The notes beneath the pieces are model-generated. The model did no database searches. It was not told the origin of the DNA and saw only the letters and a list, made by a program, of their open reading frames with translations. Shown piece after piece: positions 15,052 through 24,773 of a DNA stretch of 27,208 nt (its first letter is position 1; each line of letters starts with the position of its first letter). This stretch comes from an uncultured Clostridium sp. (GTDB lineage Bacteria > Bacillota > Clostridia > Clostridiales > Clostridiaceae): positions 1-27,208 of the forward strand of contig CAMNZV010000001.1 in assembly GCA_946575275.1 (NCBI GenBank). Reading direction: 5' to 3'. A program made the position numbers and the translations under genes.

Positions 15052-17121
15052 ATGTTGAAGAGCCTTGTTGCAAAATATGAAATAGCTTTAGCTGGAAATC
15101 CTAATGTAGGAAAAAGTACAGTATTTAATGAATTAACTGGGTTAAATCAACACACAGGCAATTGGACTGGAAAGACTGTAGAAAATGCAGTTGGATTTTA
15201 TGAATATCAAAATGATAAAATAAAGGTTGTTGACTTACCGGGAACTTATTCATTGTTATCAAATTCAGAGGAAGAGGAAATAGCTAGAAATTATATTTGT
15301 TTTGAAGAACCAAATTTAATTGTAGTAGTAGCTGATGCTACTTCTTTAGAGAGAAATCTAAATATTTATTATCAAATATCAGAAATTACAGATAATGTTG
15401 TTTTATGTGTAAACTTAATTGATGAAGCAATAAAGAAGAAAATTAGAATAAATAAAAGATTACTTGAAAATGAATTGGGTACAAAGGTTATATTTACAGC
15501 AGCAAGAAATAACTTGGGAATGGAACAGTTAAAAAACATTATAAAAGAAGAGATTAATGGAGATAAAAGATCTAAGGAAATAAGATATTCTAATATTATT
15601 GAAGAGGCATTGATAAAAATATCTAAAATAATAAAAATAGATAATAATAAATTAATTGATGAAAAAAAATTAAGGTGGATATCTCTTAGGTTATTAGAGG
15701 GAAATGTAAATATAGTACAGATAATTGTAAAAAGGTATAGTATTAATGAGAATATAATAAATAGCATTAATAAGATTAGAAATGACGTATTAAAGAAAAC
15801 CAATAGGCCTATAGGAGATTTAATAGTTGAAAATATAGTAAATATATCTGAAGATATTGCAAATAAGGTTGTGAAAAGTGAAGATAATATAACAAATATG
15901 CAAAGAAGAATTGACAAAATTTTAGTCTCTAAGAAATATGGGATACCTGTTATGATGTTACTGTTTTTATTAATTTTATGGATTACAATAACCTTAGCCT
16001 ACTATCCATCACAACTTTTATCAGGCTTTTTTTCATGGCTTGAAGGGTTAATAAGAACGGGCTATATATACCAAATGTTGCCCTTATGGTTAAGTGGTAT
16101 ATTAATTGATGGAGTATATATAACCTTAGCTTGGGTTATATCAGTTATGTTACCACCAATGGCGATATTTTTTCCAATGTTTACTTTGCTAGAGGATTTA
16201 GGATATTTGCCTAGAATAGCATTTAATTTAGATAGATGCTTTAAAAAATGTGGATCATGTGGGAAGCAAGCCTTAACAATGTGTATGGGTGTTGGATGTA
16301 ATGCAGTTGGGGTCACAGGATGTAGAATTATTAATTCTAAAAGGGAAAGGTTAATTGCAATTTTAACTAATTCTTTTATGCCTTGTAATGGAAGGTTTCC
16401 CACCTTAATAACCATATCAAGTATTTTTTTAGGTGGGGGAATTGCCATATCTTCAGGAAATATAATAGCTTCAGTATCTGTAACTTTAATTATATTAATA
16501 GGTATATTAATGACTTTAATTATTTCTAAGATATTATCAAGTACAATATTAAAGGGAATACCATCAAGCTTTATATTAGAATTGCCACCCTATAGAAAAC
16601 CCCAAATATTAAAAACCTTAGTAAGAGCATTATTTGATAGAACTATAAAGGTGTTAGGACGAGCGATTGCAGTTGCAGCACCAACAGGAGCTGTAATTTG
16701 GATTTTTGCTAATATTAAATTAGGGGATACAAGTATACTTGTTTATGTGGCTAATGTTTTACAACCTTTTGGGGAAGCAATAGGGTTAGATGGATATATA
16801 ATTCTAGGTTTTATATTAGGGTTACCTGCTAATGAAATTGTAATGCCTATAATTATAATGAGTTATTTAAAAGCACCTACAATGCTAGAAATTAATAATT
16901 TGGCAAATTTAAAGACTTTATTAGTTGAAAATGGATGGACTATTTTAACTGCTATAAATATGTTAATTATGTGTTTAATGCACTATCCTTGTGGTACTAC
17001 TCTATGGACAATAAAAAGGGAAACAGGTAGTATAAAATGGACAGTGATTGCATTTTTGATACCAACTATTATTGGGGTTTCAATATGTTTCTTAATTAAA
17101 CAAATTTATAATTTAATTTAA
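15052..17121 (+). CDS. feoB: Ferrous iron transporter B
   Basis: Membrane GTPase transporter for Fe2+. The N-terminal G domain has G1 GNPNVGKST (15-23), a G2 region TGNWTGKTVEN (35-45), G3 DLPG (61-64) and G4 NLID (121-124). A helical GDI-like region follows (to about 290), then a polytopic membrane part with two Gate repeats. The first Gate holds CGSCGKQALTMCMGVGCNAVG and TNSFMPCNGRFPTL; the second holds LGLPANEIVMPIIIMSYL and the late HYPCGTTLWT. At 689 aa it is of normal clostridial length. The ATG at 15052 has GGGGGGG only 3 nt away; TTG at 15055 is an alternative start. No FeoC gene follows; instead there is a short-chain dehydrogenase. Confidence 0.96.
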   Translation: MLKSLVAKYEIALAGNPNVGKSTVFNELTGLNQHTGNWTGKTVENAVGFYEYQNDKIKVVDLPGTYSLLSNSEEEEIARNYICFEEPNLIVVVADATSLERNLNIYYQISEITDNVVLCVNLIDEAIKKKIRINKRLLENELGTKVIFTAARNNLGMEQLKNIIKEEINGDKRSKEIRYSNIIEEALIKISKIIKIDNNKLIDEKKLRWISLRLLEGNVNIVQIIVKRYSINENIINSINKIRNDVLKKTNRPIGDLIVENIVNISEDIANKVVKSEDNITNMQRRIDKILVSKKYGIPVMMLLFLLILWITITLAYYPSQLLSGFFSWLEGLIRTGYIYQMLPLWLSGILIDGVYITLAWVISVMLPPMAIFFPMFTLLEDLGYLPRIAFNLDRCFKKCGSCGKQALTMCMGVGCNAVGVTGCRIINSKRERLIAILTNSFMPCNGRFPTLITISSIFLGGGIAISSGNIIASVSVTLIILIGILMTLIISKILSSTILKGIPSSFILELPPYRKPQILKTLVRALFDRTIKVLGRAIAVAAPTGAVIWIFANIKLGDTSILVYVANVLQPFGEAIGLDGYIILGFILGLPANEIVMPIIIMSYLKAPTMLEINNLANLKTLLVENGWTILTAINMLIMCLMHYPCGTTLWTIKRETGSIKWTVIAFLIPTIIGVSICFLIKQIYNLI

Positions 17122-17168
17122 TAGGTAGCTTGTGATAAAAAAGATATTAACAAATAATTTTATAAGGA

Positions 17169-17951
17169 ATGAGTAATTTGGAAAAGTATACTTTAATAAC
17201 AGGTGCAAGTGAAGGAATAGGTTTAGAGATGGCAAAATTATTTGCTTTAGATAAAAATAATCTAATTCTTGTTGCTAGAAATGAATTTAACTTAATTAAT
17301 ATAAAACAATCTTTTGAAAAGAAGTATGGTATATGTGTAAAAATATTAAGCTTAGATTTTGCATTACATAATTCATGTGAAAAATTAATTGAGTATGTAA
17401 GTGAAAATAATATAATTGTAGATAATTTAATTAATAATGTTGGTATTGGTTCCTTTGGAGATTTTATTAATTCTTCAGATGGGTTTGAGGAGGAAATTAT
17501 TAATATAAATATTAGAACATTAACGATAATATCAAAGTTCTTTTTAAGGGATATGATAAATAGATGTGAAGGCAGAATATTAAATGTAGCCTCTACAGCT
17601 GCATTTATTGGTGGACCTAAGATGGCAATTTATTATGCAACTAAGGCATATACATTATCTTTGTCTGAGGCATTGTTTGAAGAGGCAAAGCCTTATGGGG
17701 TATTAGTAAGTTGTTTATGCCCAGGAGCTATTAATACTGGTTTTCAAAACAAAGCTGGTATAATTAAGGCAAAGTCTTCAAAAATACTTATGATGGATTC
17801 AAAAAGGGTGGCAAAAATCGCTTATAGCAGGTTTAATAAGGGAATAGCAATAATAATTCCGGGTATTCTTAATAAAATATTAGTTTTATTAAATAAGCTT
17901 ATGCCAAGGTCTATAAGCCGTAAAATGGTTTTAAAAAGTAATAAGCATTAG
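17169..17951 (+). CDS. Short-chain dehydrogenase/reductase
   Basis: Rossmann-fold NAD(P)-dependent oxidoreductase of the classical SDR type. The cofactor motif TGASEGIG (11-18), NNVG (in place of NNAG), and the catalytic triad S142, Y155, K159 (YYATK) are present, with a CPGAINTGF segment after them. The C-terminal 60 residues are hydrophobic and basic (IIIPGILNKILVLLNKLMPRSISRKM), as in the DltE/YqjQ-like group, which hints at membrane attachment or a lipid substrate; the substrate is unknown. The ATG at 17169 directly abuts AAGGA, so a TTG at 17178 (9-nt spacer) may be the true start. The HAD phosphatase gene follows after 9 nt. Confidence 0.9.
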   Translation: MSNLEKYTLITGASEGIGLEMAKLFALDKNNLILVARNEFNLINIKQSFEKKYGICVKILSLDFALHNSCEKLIEYVSENNIIVDNLINNVGIGSFGDFINSSDGFEEEIININIRTLTIISKFFLRDMINRCEGRILNVASTAAFIGGPKMAIYYATKAYTLSLSEALFEEAKPYGVLVSCLCPGAINTGFQNKAGIIKAKSSKILMMDSKRVAKIAYSRFNKGIAIIIPGILNKILVLLNKLMPRSISRKMVLKSNKH

Positions 17952-17960
17952 GGGGTAACA

Positions 17961-18773
17961 ATGGATAATATATTTGAAGGATATGTATTAGTATCAGACA
18001 TGGACGGAACTTTGATAAATAGTGAAAAAATAATTTCTAAAGAAAATTTAAGGGCAATAGACTATTTTTGTAATAGGGGTGGAAGGTTTACTGTAGCCAC
18101 AGGAAGAATGGTTAGAGCTACAAAGAAATATATTGATTTTAATCTTAGCTTGCCTGTAATACTTCATAGTGGGGCTAAAATTTATGATTTAAAACATAGC
18201 AGAGATATAGTTGAAATTCCATTGGAGGATAAGGTAAAGGAGGTTTTAAAGAAAATTAAAAGTGAGAGAAAGAGTATAGGAATAGAGATTTATCATAATG
18301 AAAAGGTATATGTGTATAATCCATGTAGATTTACAAAGAGGTTTGTTGAAAATGGTTATGAATACCCAGAGAATGTACCAGACAATGTTTGGAGGGATAA
18401 ATGGACCAAAGTTCTTCTTCTAGGTGAAAGGGAGGAGCTTGATGAAATTGAGGAAATTTACAATAAGGAGTATGGATTTTTGAATTATCTTAGAAGTGGA
18501 GAAAACTTTTTGGATTTAATTAATGTAAATGCTTCAAAAGGACATGCACTAAAGAAGGTAATTGAAATGTATAACCTTGATAAAGATAGGATTATAGCAG
18601 TTGGTGATAATATGAATGATGAAGAATTACTAAAGGAGGCAACCTATGGATTTTGTGTTGAAAATGCAGATAAAAGATTGTTTTCAGTTGCAGATTATGT
18701 AGCACCAAGTAATGATAATTCACCAATAATGTACATAGTTAAATGGTTAGAAGAAAAAATTAATAATAAGTGA
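17961..18773 (+). CDS. HAD-superfamily phosphatase, Cof/YidA type (class IIB)
   Basis: Cytoplasmic phosphatase likely acting on small phosphorylated metabolites. Motif I is DMDGT (D13 nucleophile, D15 acid/base). Motif II lies near TVATGR, motif III is the lysine in the NASKGHALKKV region, and motif IV is GDNMND (215-220). The cap domain sits between motifs II and III, as in class IIB. The 270-aa length is usual. The ATG at 17961 follows AGGGGG near the stop of the SDR gene, suggesting a common transcript. The substrate cannot be predicted. Confidence 0.93.
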   Translation: MDNIFEGYVLVSDMDGTLINSEKIISKENLRAIDYFCNRGGRFTVATGRMVRATKKYIDFNLSLPVILHSGAKIYDLKHSRDIVEIPLEDKVKEVLKKIKSERKSIGIEIYHNEKVYVYNPCRFTKRFVENGYEYPENVPDNVWRDKWTKVLLLGEREELDEIEEIYNKEYGFLNYLRSGENFLDLINVNASKGHALKKVIEMYNLDKDRIIAVGDNMNDEELLKEATYGFCVENADKRLFSVADYVAPSNDNSPIMYIVKWLEEKINNK

Positions 18774-18827
18774 ATTAAAAATACCAGTTTTACCAATACT
18801 ATAGAAAAAGACAAAGGAGTATTGTGT

Positions 18828-19331
18828 ATGAACTGGTTTTTGTATAATGTTATTAATTTTGTGTTATATTCTTTTTTAGGATGGGTTCTTGAAAAAGCAT
18901 ATTGTTATTACACAACAAAATCCCTAAGGAAGGATGGATTTTTGGTGGGTCCCTTTAAACCAATGTATGGTGTTGCAATGGGGATTTTGATATATCTTTA
19001 CTACAATTTAGGTGTTAAGGGACCTTTGTTTATATTATTATGTTTATTAATTACTACAATCATTGAATTTTTGGCGGGATATTTACTAAAAGAAATATTC
19101 AATTTAAAATATTGGGATTATAGCAATCTTAATTTAAATTTTAAGGGTATTGTATCCTTAAGGTTTTCTTTGTATTGGGTAATTTTATCCTTTTTTGTTG
19201 TTAAATATATTCAGCCAATATTTCAAAGTATAATTATAAGTTTGCAAAACATAACAATTATTCTAACGATTATAATATTAATCTATATATTTGTTGATTT
19301 CATAAGAACCCTAAGTTTAAACATCAGTTAA
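18828..19331 (+). CDS. CmpB-type (putative ABC transporter type IV) membrane protein
   Basis: A 167-aa membrane protein with about five hydrophobic segments, resembling the ABC_trans_CmpB family. Its conserved N-terminal block is visible: YSFLGWVLEKAYCYYTTK, then RKDGFLVGPFKPMYGVAMG, and TTIIEFLAGYLLKEIFNLKYWDYS. Despite the family name, no ATPase partner is next to it and the function is unknown. The ATG at 18828 (AAAGGAG at 18813-18819, 8-nt spacer) is preferred to a TTG at 18822. Its last 15 bases overlap the 3' end of the convergent PHP gene. Confidence 0.85.
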   Translation: MNWFLYNVINFVLYSFLGWVLEKAYCYYTTKSLRKDGFLVGPFKPMYGVAMGILIYLYYNLGVKGPLFILLCLLITTIIEFLAGYLLKEIFNLKYWDYSNLNLNFKGIVSLRFSLYWVILSFFVVKYIQPIFQSIIISLQNITIILTIIILIYIFVDFIRTLSLNIS

Positions 19332-20045
19332 TCGTCCTTTAGATTTAAAGTGATTAATTAACTTTTCAGGTTCATTCATAATAAGTTCCTCTGGAAAGTT
19401 AATAGATTTAAGCATGTTAATAGATTCTTCAAATTTACCAATGGTAAAGCAAATATGAGAATCTGATGTACAGATAATCTTAACATTATTATCCATGCAA
19501 AGCTTAGCTATCTTTAAACAATTATCAAAACTACCAATTCTTGACTTACCCAAAATAGAGGAGTTGTTAATTTCAATCATTATGTTTTTTTCTTTAACCT
19601 TATCTATTATTTTTTCATAGTCTAATTGGTAAATTGGATTTCCTAAATGACCTAATATCTCAACCTTTTCATTTAAGTCAATTGTATTTAAAATTGCATT
19701 AGTGTTTTCTTCCATTGATAAAGGCTTAAAGACAGGTTCATGAAATGAGGCAATTAGATAATCTAAATGAAGAGTATTTTCAGGTAATAAATCAAGGTTT
19801 CCCGCAGTATCTAAAATATTTGCTTCACATCCCTTTAGTAATAAAACATTGTTAATTGTTCTTGGTACTACCTTGAAATTTTCAAAATACCATCTATGAG
19901 GGGCATTTGGCATTGCAGGACCATGTTCTGAAGTACCAAGAATCTTTATACCATTTTCAACACAGTAGTTTATATTTTCCATTAATGTTGTATAAGCATG
20001 CCCACTAACAACTGTATGGGTATGTAAGTCAGATGAATAGTTCAT
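19317..20045 (-). CDS. PHP-domain phosphatase, YcdX type
   Basis: A metal-dependent hydrolase of the PHP family, likely a phosphoesterase with three metal ions as in E. coli YcdX. Metal-binding motifs are visible in order: DLHTHT (6-11), the VSGHAYTT histidine, TSEHGP, GCEANI, IASFHEPVF, LGHLGN, and TSDSHICFTIG near the C-terminus. The 242-aa length matches YcdX. The ATG has AAGGAGG upstream on the minus strand. It is convergent with, and overlaps by 15 nt, the CmpB-type gene. Confidence 0.92.
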   Translation of the reverse strand: MNYSSDLHTHTVVSGHAYTTLMENINYCVENGIKILGTSEHGPAMPNAPHRWYFENFKVVPRTINNVLLLKGCEANILDTAGNLDLLPENTLHLDYLIASFHEPVFKPLSMEENTNAILNTIDLNEKVEILGHLGNPIYQLDYEKIIDKVKEKNIMIEINNSSILGKSRIGSFDNCLKIAKLCMDNNVKIICTSDSHICFTIGKFEESINMLKSINFPEELIMNEPEKLINHFKSKGRLTDV

Positions 20046-20061
20046 AAAAGGCCTCCTTAAA

Positions 20062-20084
20062 GTATAATATATTTATTATTATAC
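20062..20084. promoter_or_regulatory. AT-rich dyad upstream of the PHP gene
   Basis: GTATAATA (20062-20069) and TATTATAC (20077-20084) are perfect inverted repeats with a 7-nt spacer. On the minus strand one arm holds a TATAAT that could be the -10 of the PHP gene, but no good -35 is seen. The interval 20046-20403 otherwise holds only the carA promoter and leader. Confidence 0.3.
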
Positions 20085-20121
20085 CCTTGATTGAAATAAT
20101 TATAAAAACAAAATATACCAC

Positions 20122-20150
20122 TTGACATGGAATATTACATTAATTAAAAT
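20122..20150 (+). promoter_or_regulatory. Sigma-A promoter of carAB
   Basis: A perfect TTGACA (20122-20127), a 17-nt spacer, then TAAAAT (20145-20150). Transcription should begin near 20157, producing a leader of about 250 nt that contains the PyrR element and terminator. Confidence 0.75.
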
Positions 20151-20187
20151 AGATAGAAGAGAAAAAAATTAATACACACTTTAACTT

Positions 20188-20201
20188 AGTCCAGAGAGGC
20201 T
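20188..20201 (+). promoter_or_regulatory. PyrR-binding loop in the carA leader RNA
   Basis: AGTCCAGAGAGGCT matches every position of the PyrR RNA consensus (ARUCCNGNGAGGYU). AG-CC pairs with GG-CT around an AGAGA loop with the bulged U, and ACTTT upstream can pair with GGAGT downstream (about 20178-20211) as the lower stem. In the known mechanism, UMP-bound PyrR stabilises this anti-antiterminator and lets the downstream terminator form. This marks carAB as pyrimidine-controlled. I could not draw the antiterminator pairing convincingly. Confidence 0.88.
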
Positions 20202-20218
20202 AGAAGGGAGTAAAATTT

Positions 20219-20323
20219 ATGGTAAAATTATACAATTTTAAAAAGAATTTTGTTTTTATAAGACATAAATTAAATAATTATACTAATAATAGTAGGATAG
20301 TGGGGAGAACAGTATATCTGTAG
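20219..20323 (+). CDS. Possible 34-aa leader peptide within the PyrR leader
   Basis: An ATG at 20219 opens a 34-codon frame (starting MVKLYNFKKNF, ending GRTVYL) that stops at a TAG at 20321-20323, inside the terminator hairpin. AGAAGGGAG (20202-20210), the 3' flank of the PyrR element, lies 8 nt before the ATG as a good ribosome binding site. That purine stretch is also part of the PyrR element, so the site may be coincidental. No known homologue is recognised. Confidence 0.35.
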   Translation: MVKLYNFKKNFVFIRHKLNNYTNNSRIVGRTVYL

Positions 20324-20345
20324 CTCTTTATTGTCCTTTTCTTTT
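20295..20345 (+). terminator. PyrR-controlled attenuator terminator of carAB
   Basis: A 13-bp outer stem (20295-20307 with 20324-20336, including five G-U pairs), then a small internal loop and a 4-bp inner stem with loop TATAT. A T-rich tail (TTTTCTTTT, 20337-20345) follows. It lies about 60 nt before carA and downstream of the PyrR element, as in known pyr attenuators. Confidence 0.75.
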
Positions 20346-20403
20346 AATCAATTTTAAGTATGGCAAAATAGGTTTTATATACATACATATAGGAGGAATA
20401 ACC

Positions 20404-21453
20404 ATGAAAGCAAAGCTTATATTAGAAAATGGTATGGAGTTTGAAGGTAAGGCCTTTGGACATTTAAAGGATAGCGTTGGTGAGGTAGTATTTACAACTG
20501 GTATGACAGGATACCAAGAAGTATTAACAGACCCATCGTATTATGGCCAAATTGTTACAATGACATATCCTTTAATAGGTAATTACGGAATAAATCTTGA
20601 GGACATGGAATCAAATGGTCCTAAGGTTAAGGGATTTATTGTTAGAGAAAAATGTAATATGCCAAACAATTTTAGATGTGAATTAGAGCTTGAAACATAT
20701 TTAAAGGCACATAAAATAGTAGGGCTTGAGGGAATTGATACAAGAGCATTAACAAAGGTTTTAAGAAACAATGGAACTATGAAGGGCATTATAGCCTTAG
20801 AAGAATTAGATACAGAAACAGTAAAGGAAAAGTTAGATAATTATTCTAATAAAAATGCTGTAAGCCAAGTAACAACAAAAAAGGTATATACAATAGAAGG
20901 AAAAGGAAAACATATTGCAATCTTAGATTTTGGAATAAAAAACAATATATTAAGATGCTTCAAAAAGAGAGGATGCAAATTAACAGTATTCCCTGCAAAT
21001 ACAACAGCAGAGGAAGTTCTATCTGTAAATCCAGACATGGTATTTTTATCAAATGGACCTGGAGATCCAATGGATTTACCAGAAGTAATTGAAAATATTA
21101 AAAAGATGGTTTCAGCTAAGCCAATAACAGGAATATGTTTAGGACATCAATTATTAGCTTTAGCTTTAGGTGGAGAAACTAAAAAGCTTAAGTTTGGACA
21201 TAGAGGATGTAATCATCCAGTTAAGGATTTAGAAACAAATAAGGTATCAATTACATCTCAAAATCATGGTTATGTTGTAGAAAAGTTACCAGAGGATATG
21301 GTAATAACTCACACAAACATTAATGATGTAACTGTTGAAGGGATGAAACATAAAACATTACCTATATTCTCTGTTCAATTCCATCCAGAGGCATGTTCAG
21401 GACCACAGGATAGTGAATATATATTTGATAAATTTATGGAATACACATTATAG
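20404..21453 (+). CDS. carA: Carbamoyl phosphate synthase small subunit (glutaminase)
   Basis: Hydrolyses glutamine and feeds ammonia to CarB for carbamoyl phosphate, the start of pyrimidine and arginine synthesis. The N-terminal CPSase domain begins AKLILENGMEFEGKAFG and has GEVVFTTGMTGYQEVLTDPSY. The C-terminal class I amidotransferase domain has the nucleophile C245 in GICLGHQLLALALGG, with the catalytic His and Glu in SVQFHPEA. The 349-aa length is normal. The ATG at 20404 has AGGAGGA upstream. The stop TAG overlaps the carB ribosome binding site. The PyrR leader indicates that this is the pyrimidine-responsive copy. Confidence 0.97.
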   Translation: MKAKLILENGMEFEGKAFGHLKDSVGEVVFTTGMTGYQEVLTDPSYYGQIVTMTYPLIGNYGINLEDMESNGPKVKGFIVREKCNMPNNFRCELELETYLKAHKIVGLEGIDTRALTKVLRNNGTMKGIIALEELDTETVKEKLDNYSNKNAVSQVTTKKVYTIEGKGKHIAILDFGIKNNILRCFKKRGCKLTVFPANTTAEEVLSVNPDMVFLSNGPGDPMDLPEVIENIKKMVSAKPITGICLGHQLLALALGGETKKLKFGHRGCNHPVKDLETNKVSITSQNHGYVVEKLPEDMVITHTNINDVTVEGMKHKTLPIFSVQFHPEACSGPQDSEYIFDKFMEYTL

Positions 21454-21466
21454 GAGGTAGGATAAT

Positions 21467-24400
21467 ATGCCATTAAATAAAGATATAAAAAAGGTTTTAG
21501 TTATAGGGTCTGGACCAATTATTATAGGTCAGGCAGCAGAATTTGATTATTCTGGTACACAAGCATGTGAAACTTTAAAGCAAGAAGGTATAGAAGTTGT
21601 TTTAGTTAATTCTAACCCTGCTACAATTATGACAGACAGAGAAGTAGCAGATAAAATATATATAGAACCACTTACAATTGAATTTATTGAAAAAGTAATA
21701 GCAAAGGAAAGACCAGATAGTTTACTTACTGGAATGGGAGGTCAAACAGGACTTAACCTTGCAGTTGAATTAAGTGACAAGGGAATTTTAGATAAATATA
21801 ATGTTAAGATAATAGGTACTTCAATTAATTCAATTAAGGAAGGGGAAGATAGAGAGCTATTCAGAAATATGATGAATAGAATTAATGAACCTGTAATTGA
21901 ATCAGAAATAATTACTGATATGGAAAATGGCTTAGCTTATGCAAGAAAAATAGGATATCCAGTAATAGTAAGACCGGCATATACCCTAGGTGGAACTGGT
22001 GGTGGAATTGCAAATGATGAAAAAGAATTAACAGAAATATTAGAGTCAGGATTGCAATTAAGCACAATAGGTCAGGTACTTCTTGAAAAATCAGTTAAGG
22101 GATGGAAAGAAGTTGAATATGAGGTAATGAGGGATTCCTATGGAAATTGTATTACAGTATGTAATATGGAAAATATAGATCCAGTAGGAATACATACAGG
22201 TGATAGTATAGTTGTGGCTCCATCACAAACACTATCAGATAAAGAATACCAAATGCTTAGAACAGCTTCAATTAACATAATCAATGCAGTTGGTATTGAA
22301 GGTGGATGTAATGTTCAATTTTCATTAAATCCTAATTCCTTTGAATATGCAGTAATTGAAATTAACCCTAGAGTTTCTAGAAGTTCTGCTTTAGCATCTA
22401 AGGCAACAGGATATCCAATAGCAAAGCTTGCTACAAAGATTTCACTTGGATATGGTTTAGATGAAATAGTTAATGCAGTTACAGGTAAAACTTATGCTTG
22501 TTTTGAACCAGCTCTTGATTATGTAGTATGTAAGATACCAAAATGGCCATTTGACAAGTTCTTTGGTGCAGATAGGGAGCTTGGAACAAAGATGATGGCA
22601 ACTGGTGAAATAATGGCTATAGGATCAAACCTTGAGCAGGCATTATTAAAGGGGATTAGAAGCTTAGAAATTGGTAAATACTCTTTAGACCATCCAAAGT
22701 TTAAAGAATTAAGCATGCAAGAGCTTAAGGAAAGAGTAATGGCACCAGATGATGAAAGACTATTTGCCTTAGCAGAAATGCTTAGACGTGATTATAGAGT
22801 AGATAGAGTTGCTAAAATAACAGGGATAGATATATTCTTTATTGAGAAGTTTAAATGGATTGTTGAAGAAGAACAAAGATTAAAATTAAGCAAAATAGAT
22901 GACTTAGATAAGGAATGGTTACATAGTCTTAAGAAAAAAGGTTTCTCTGATAAGGCTATAGCAGATATGCTTAAGGTTTGTCCAGAGGATATTAATAGAC
23001 TTAGAGACATATGGAACATAAAACCAAGCTATAAAATGGTTGATACCTGTGCAGGTGAATTTGAAGCTGTATCTCCATATTATTATTCAACCTATGAGCA
23101 ATATGATGAGGTTCAGGTTTCAAATAATAAAAAGGTAGTGGTTATTGGTTCAGGGCCAATTAGAATAGGTCAAGGAATTGAATTTGATTATGCATCTGTT
23201 CACTGTGTAAAATCATTAAAGAAGCTTGGAATAGAAACTGTAATTATTAATAATAATCCAGAAACAGTAAGTACAGACTTTAATATATCTGATAAATTAT
23301 ATTTTGAACCATTAACTGAAGAAGATGTATTAAACATCATTGAAAAAGAAAATCCAGATGGAGTAATTCTTCAATTTGGTGGTCAAACAGCTATAAAGCT
23401 TGCTAATTTCTTAAAGGAAAAGAATATTGCAACACTTGGAACAACAGCAGAACAAATAGATATGGCTGAAGACAGAGAAAAATTTGATGAATTATTAGAA
23501 AAGTTAGATATTGCAAGACCAAAGGGTAAGGGAATATGGTCTCTTGAAGAAGGGCTTGAAGAGGCAAGAAGATTAAAGTTCCCAGTTTTAGTTAGACCTT
23601 CTTATGTAATTGGTGGTCAAGGAATGGAAATAACCCATGATGAAGAAGAATTAACTTTCTATCTTAAAAATGCATTTACAAAGGATAAGAAGAATCCAAT
23701 ATTAATAGATAAATACTTAATGGGTAGAGAAATAGAAGTTGATGCAATTTCAGATGGCGATAATGTATTAATTCCTGGAATAATGGAACACTTAGAAAGG
23801 GCTGGGGTTCACTCAGGAGATAGTGTTACTATGTACCCAAGCCAAAATATTAGCAAGGAAATAAAAGATAAGGTATTAGAATATACTAAAAAGCTTGCAT
23901 TAGAAATTGGAATAAATGGAATGATAAATATTCAATTTATTGAATTTGAAGGGCAATTATATGTAATTGAGGTAAACCCAAGAGCTTCAAGAACAGTACC
24001 TTATATTAGTAAGGTAAGTGGAGTTCCAATAGTAGATATTGCAACAAGGGTTATGTTAGGTGCAAAACTTGTTGATTTAGGTTTTGGAATAGATGTATAT
24101 AAAGAACCAACAGATATAGTGGCTGTAAAGGTGCCTGTATTCTCAACTCAAAAGCTTCCAAATGTTGAGGTTTCTCTAGGACCTGAAATGAGATCAACAG
24201 GAGAAGTATTAGGTGTTGGTAGAACACTAAATGAAGCATTATATAAAGGATTTATAGCAGCAGGAATGTTACCAGGTAAGGGAGATATTTTAGCAACTAT
24301 AGATAAGCACAACAAAGCAGAATTTTTACCATTAGCTCTTAGATTGTCAAAAATGGGATATAAGTTTATTGCAACAGAGGGTACAGCTAAATTATTGCAA

Positions 24401-24673
24401 GATGCAGGTGTAGATGTACGTTGTGTGAGAAAACTTGAAGAGGATAAACCAAATATTTTAGATATAGTTAAAAATAAGGAAGTAGATTTAGTTATAAACA
24501 CTCCAAGTAAGGCAAATGATTCTAAAAGAGATGGTTTCTTAATTAGAAGAACTGCTGTTGAAAGAAATATAGGAGTAATAACAGCCTTAGATACCTTTAG
24601 AGCTATTGTAGATGTTAAAGAAGAAGGGCTTGAAAATAATAAAGATTTAGAAGTATTTAACCTAGGAAAATAA
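21467..24673 (+). CDS. carB: Carbamoyl phosphate synthase large subunit
   Basis: Makes carbamoyl phosphate from bicarbonate, ammonia and two ATP. The 1068-aa protein has the full layout: first pre-ATP-grasp half ([23 protein letters not shown]), first ATP-grasp domain ([37 protein letters not shown]), an oligomerisation domain (about 400-550), the repeated second half ([54 protein letters not shown]), and a C-terminal MGS-like allosteric domain (from about 940, with [18 protein letters not shown] and NTPSK). AGGAGGT (21452-21458) overlaps the carA stop and gives an 8-nt spacer to the ATG at 21467. Confidence 0.98.
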   Translation: MPLNKDIKKVLVIGSGPIIIGQAAEFDYSGTQACETLKQEGIEVVLVNSNPATIMTDREVADKIYIEPLTIEFIEKVIAKERPDSLLTGMGGQTGLNLAVELSDKGILDKYNVKIIGTSINSIKEGEDRELFRNMMNRINEPVIESEIITDMENGLAYARKIGYPVIVRPAYTLGGTGGGIANDEKELTEILESGLQLSTIGQVLLEKSVKGWKEVEYEVMRDSYGNCITVCNMENIDPVGIHTGDSIVVAPSQTLSDKEYQMLRTASINIINAVGIEGGCNVQFSLNPNSFEYAVIEINPRVSRSSALASKATGYPIAKLATKISLGYGLDEIVNAVTGKTYACFEPALDYVVCKIPKWPFDKFFGADRELGTKMMATGEIMAIGSNLEQALLKGIRSLEIGKYSLDHPKFKELSMQELKERVMAPDDERLFALAEMLRRDYRVDRVAKITGIDIFFIEKFKWIVEEEQRLKLSKIDDLDKEWLHSLKKKGFSDKAIADMLKVCPEDINRLRDIWNIKPSYKMVDTCAGEFEAVSPYYYSTYEQYDEVQVSNNKKVVVIGSGPIRIGQGIEFDYASVHCVKSLKKLGIETVIINNNPETVSTDFNISDKLYFEPLTEEDVLNIIEKENPDGVILQFGGQTAIKLANFLKEKNIATLGTTAEQIDMAEDREKFDELLEKLDIARPKGKGIWSLEEGLEEARRLKFPVLVRPSYVIGGQGMEITHDEEELTFYLKNAFTKDKKNPILIDKYLMGREIEVDAISDGDNVLIPGIMEHLERAGVHSGDSVTMYPSQNISKEIKDKVLEYTKKLALEIGINGMINIQFIEFEGQLYVIEVNPRASRTVPYISKVSGVPIVDIATRVMLGAKLVDLGFGIDVYKEPTDIVAVKVPVFSTQKLPNVEVSLGPEMRSTGEVLGVGRTLNEALYKGFIAAGMLPGKGDILATIDKHNKAEFLPLALRLSKMGYKFIATEGTAKLLQDAGVDVRCVRKLEEDKPNILDIVKNKEVDLVINTPSKANDSKRDGFLIRRTAVERNIGVITALDTFRAIVDVKEEGLENNKDLEVFNLGK

Positions 24674-24678
24674 TAAAT

Positions 24679-24715
24679 AGACCTATTAGTGAATTTTGCT
24701 AATAGGTTTTTTTTT
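24679..24715 (+). terminator. Rho-independent terminator of carAB
   Basis: An 11-bp stem (24679-24689 with 24699-24709; ACCTATTAG/CTAATAGGT core), a 9-nt loop and a run of nine T (24707-24715). Confidence 0.9.
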
Positions 24716-24773
24716 ATTCTATAGGAAACTATAATAAAACGAAATCTGTGGATAACTCTGATAAATAGTATAA

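Noticed and set aside
15372..15917. Open minus-strand frame inside feoB
   Set aside because: Low-complexity hydrophobic translation antisense to feoB; no start signal or known motif.
24747..24755. TGTGGATAA, a perfect DnaA box (TTATCCACA on the minus strand) downstream of carB
   Set aside because: Only one copy was seen, with no cluster, no AT-rich unwinding element of note and no dnaA/dnaN or plasmid genes nearby; a single 9-mer can occur by chance.
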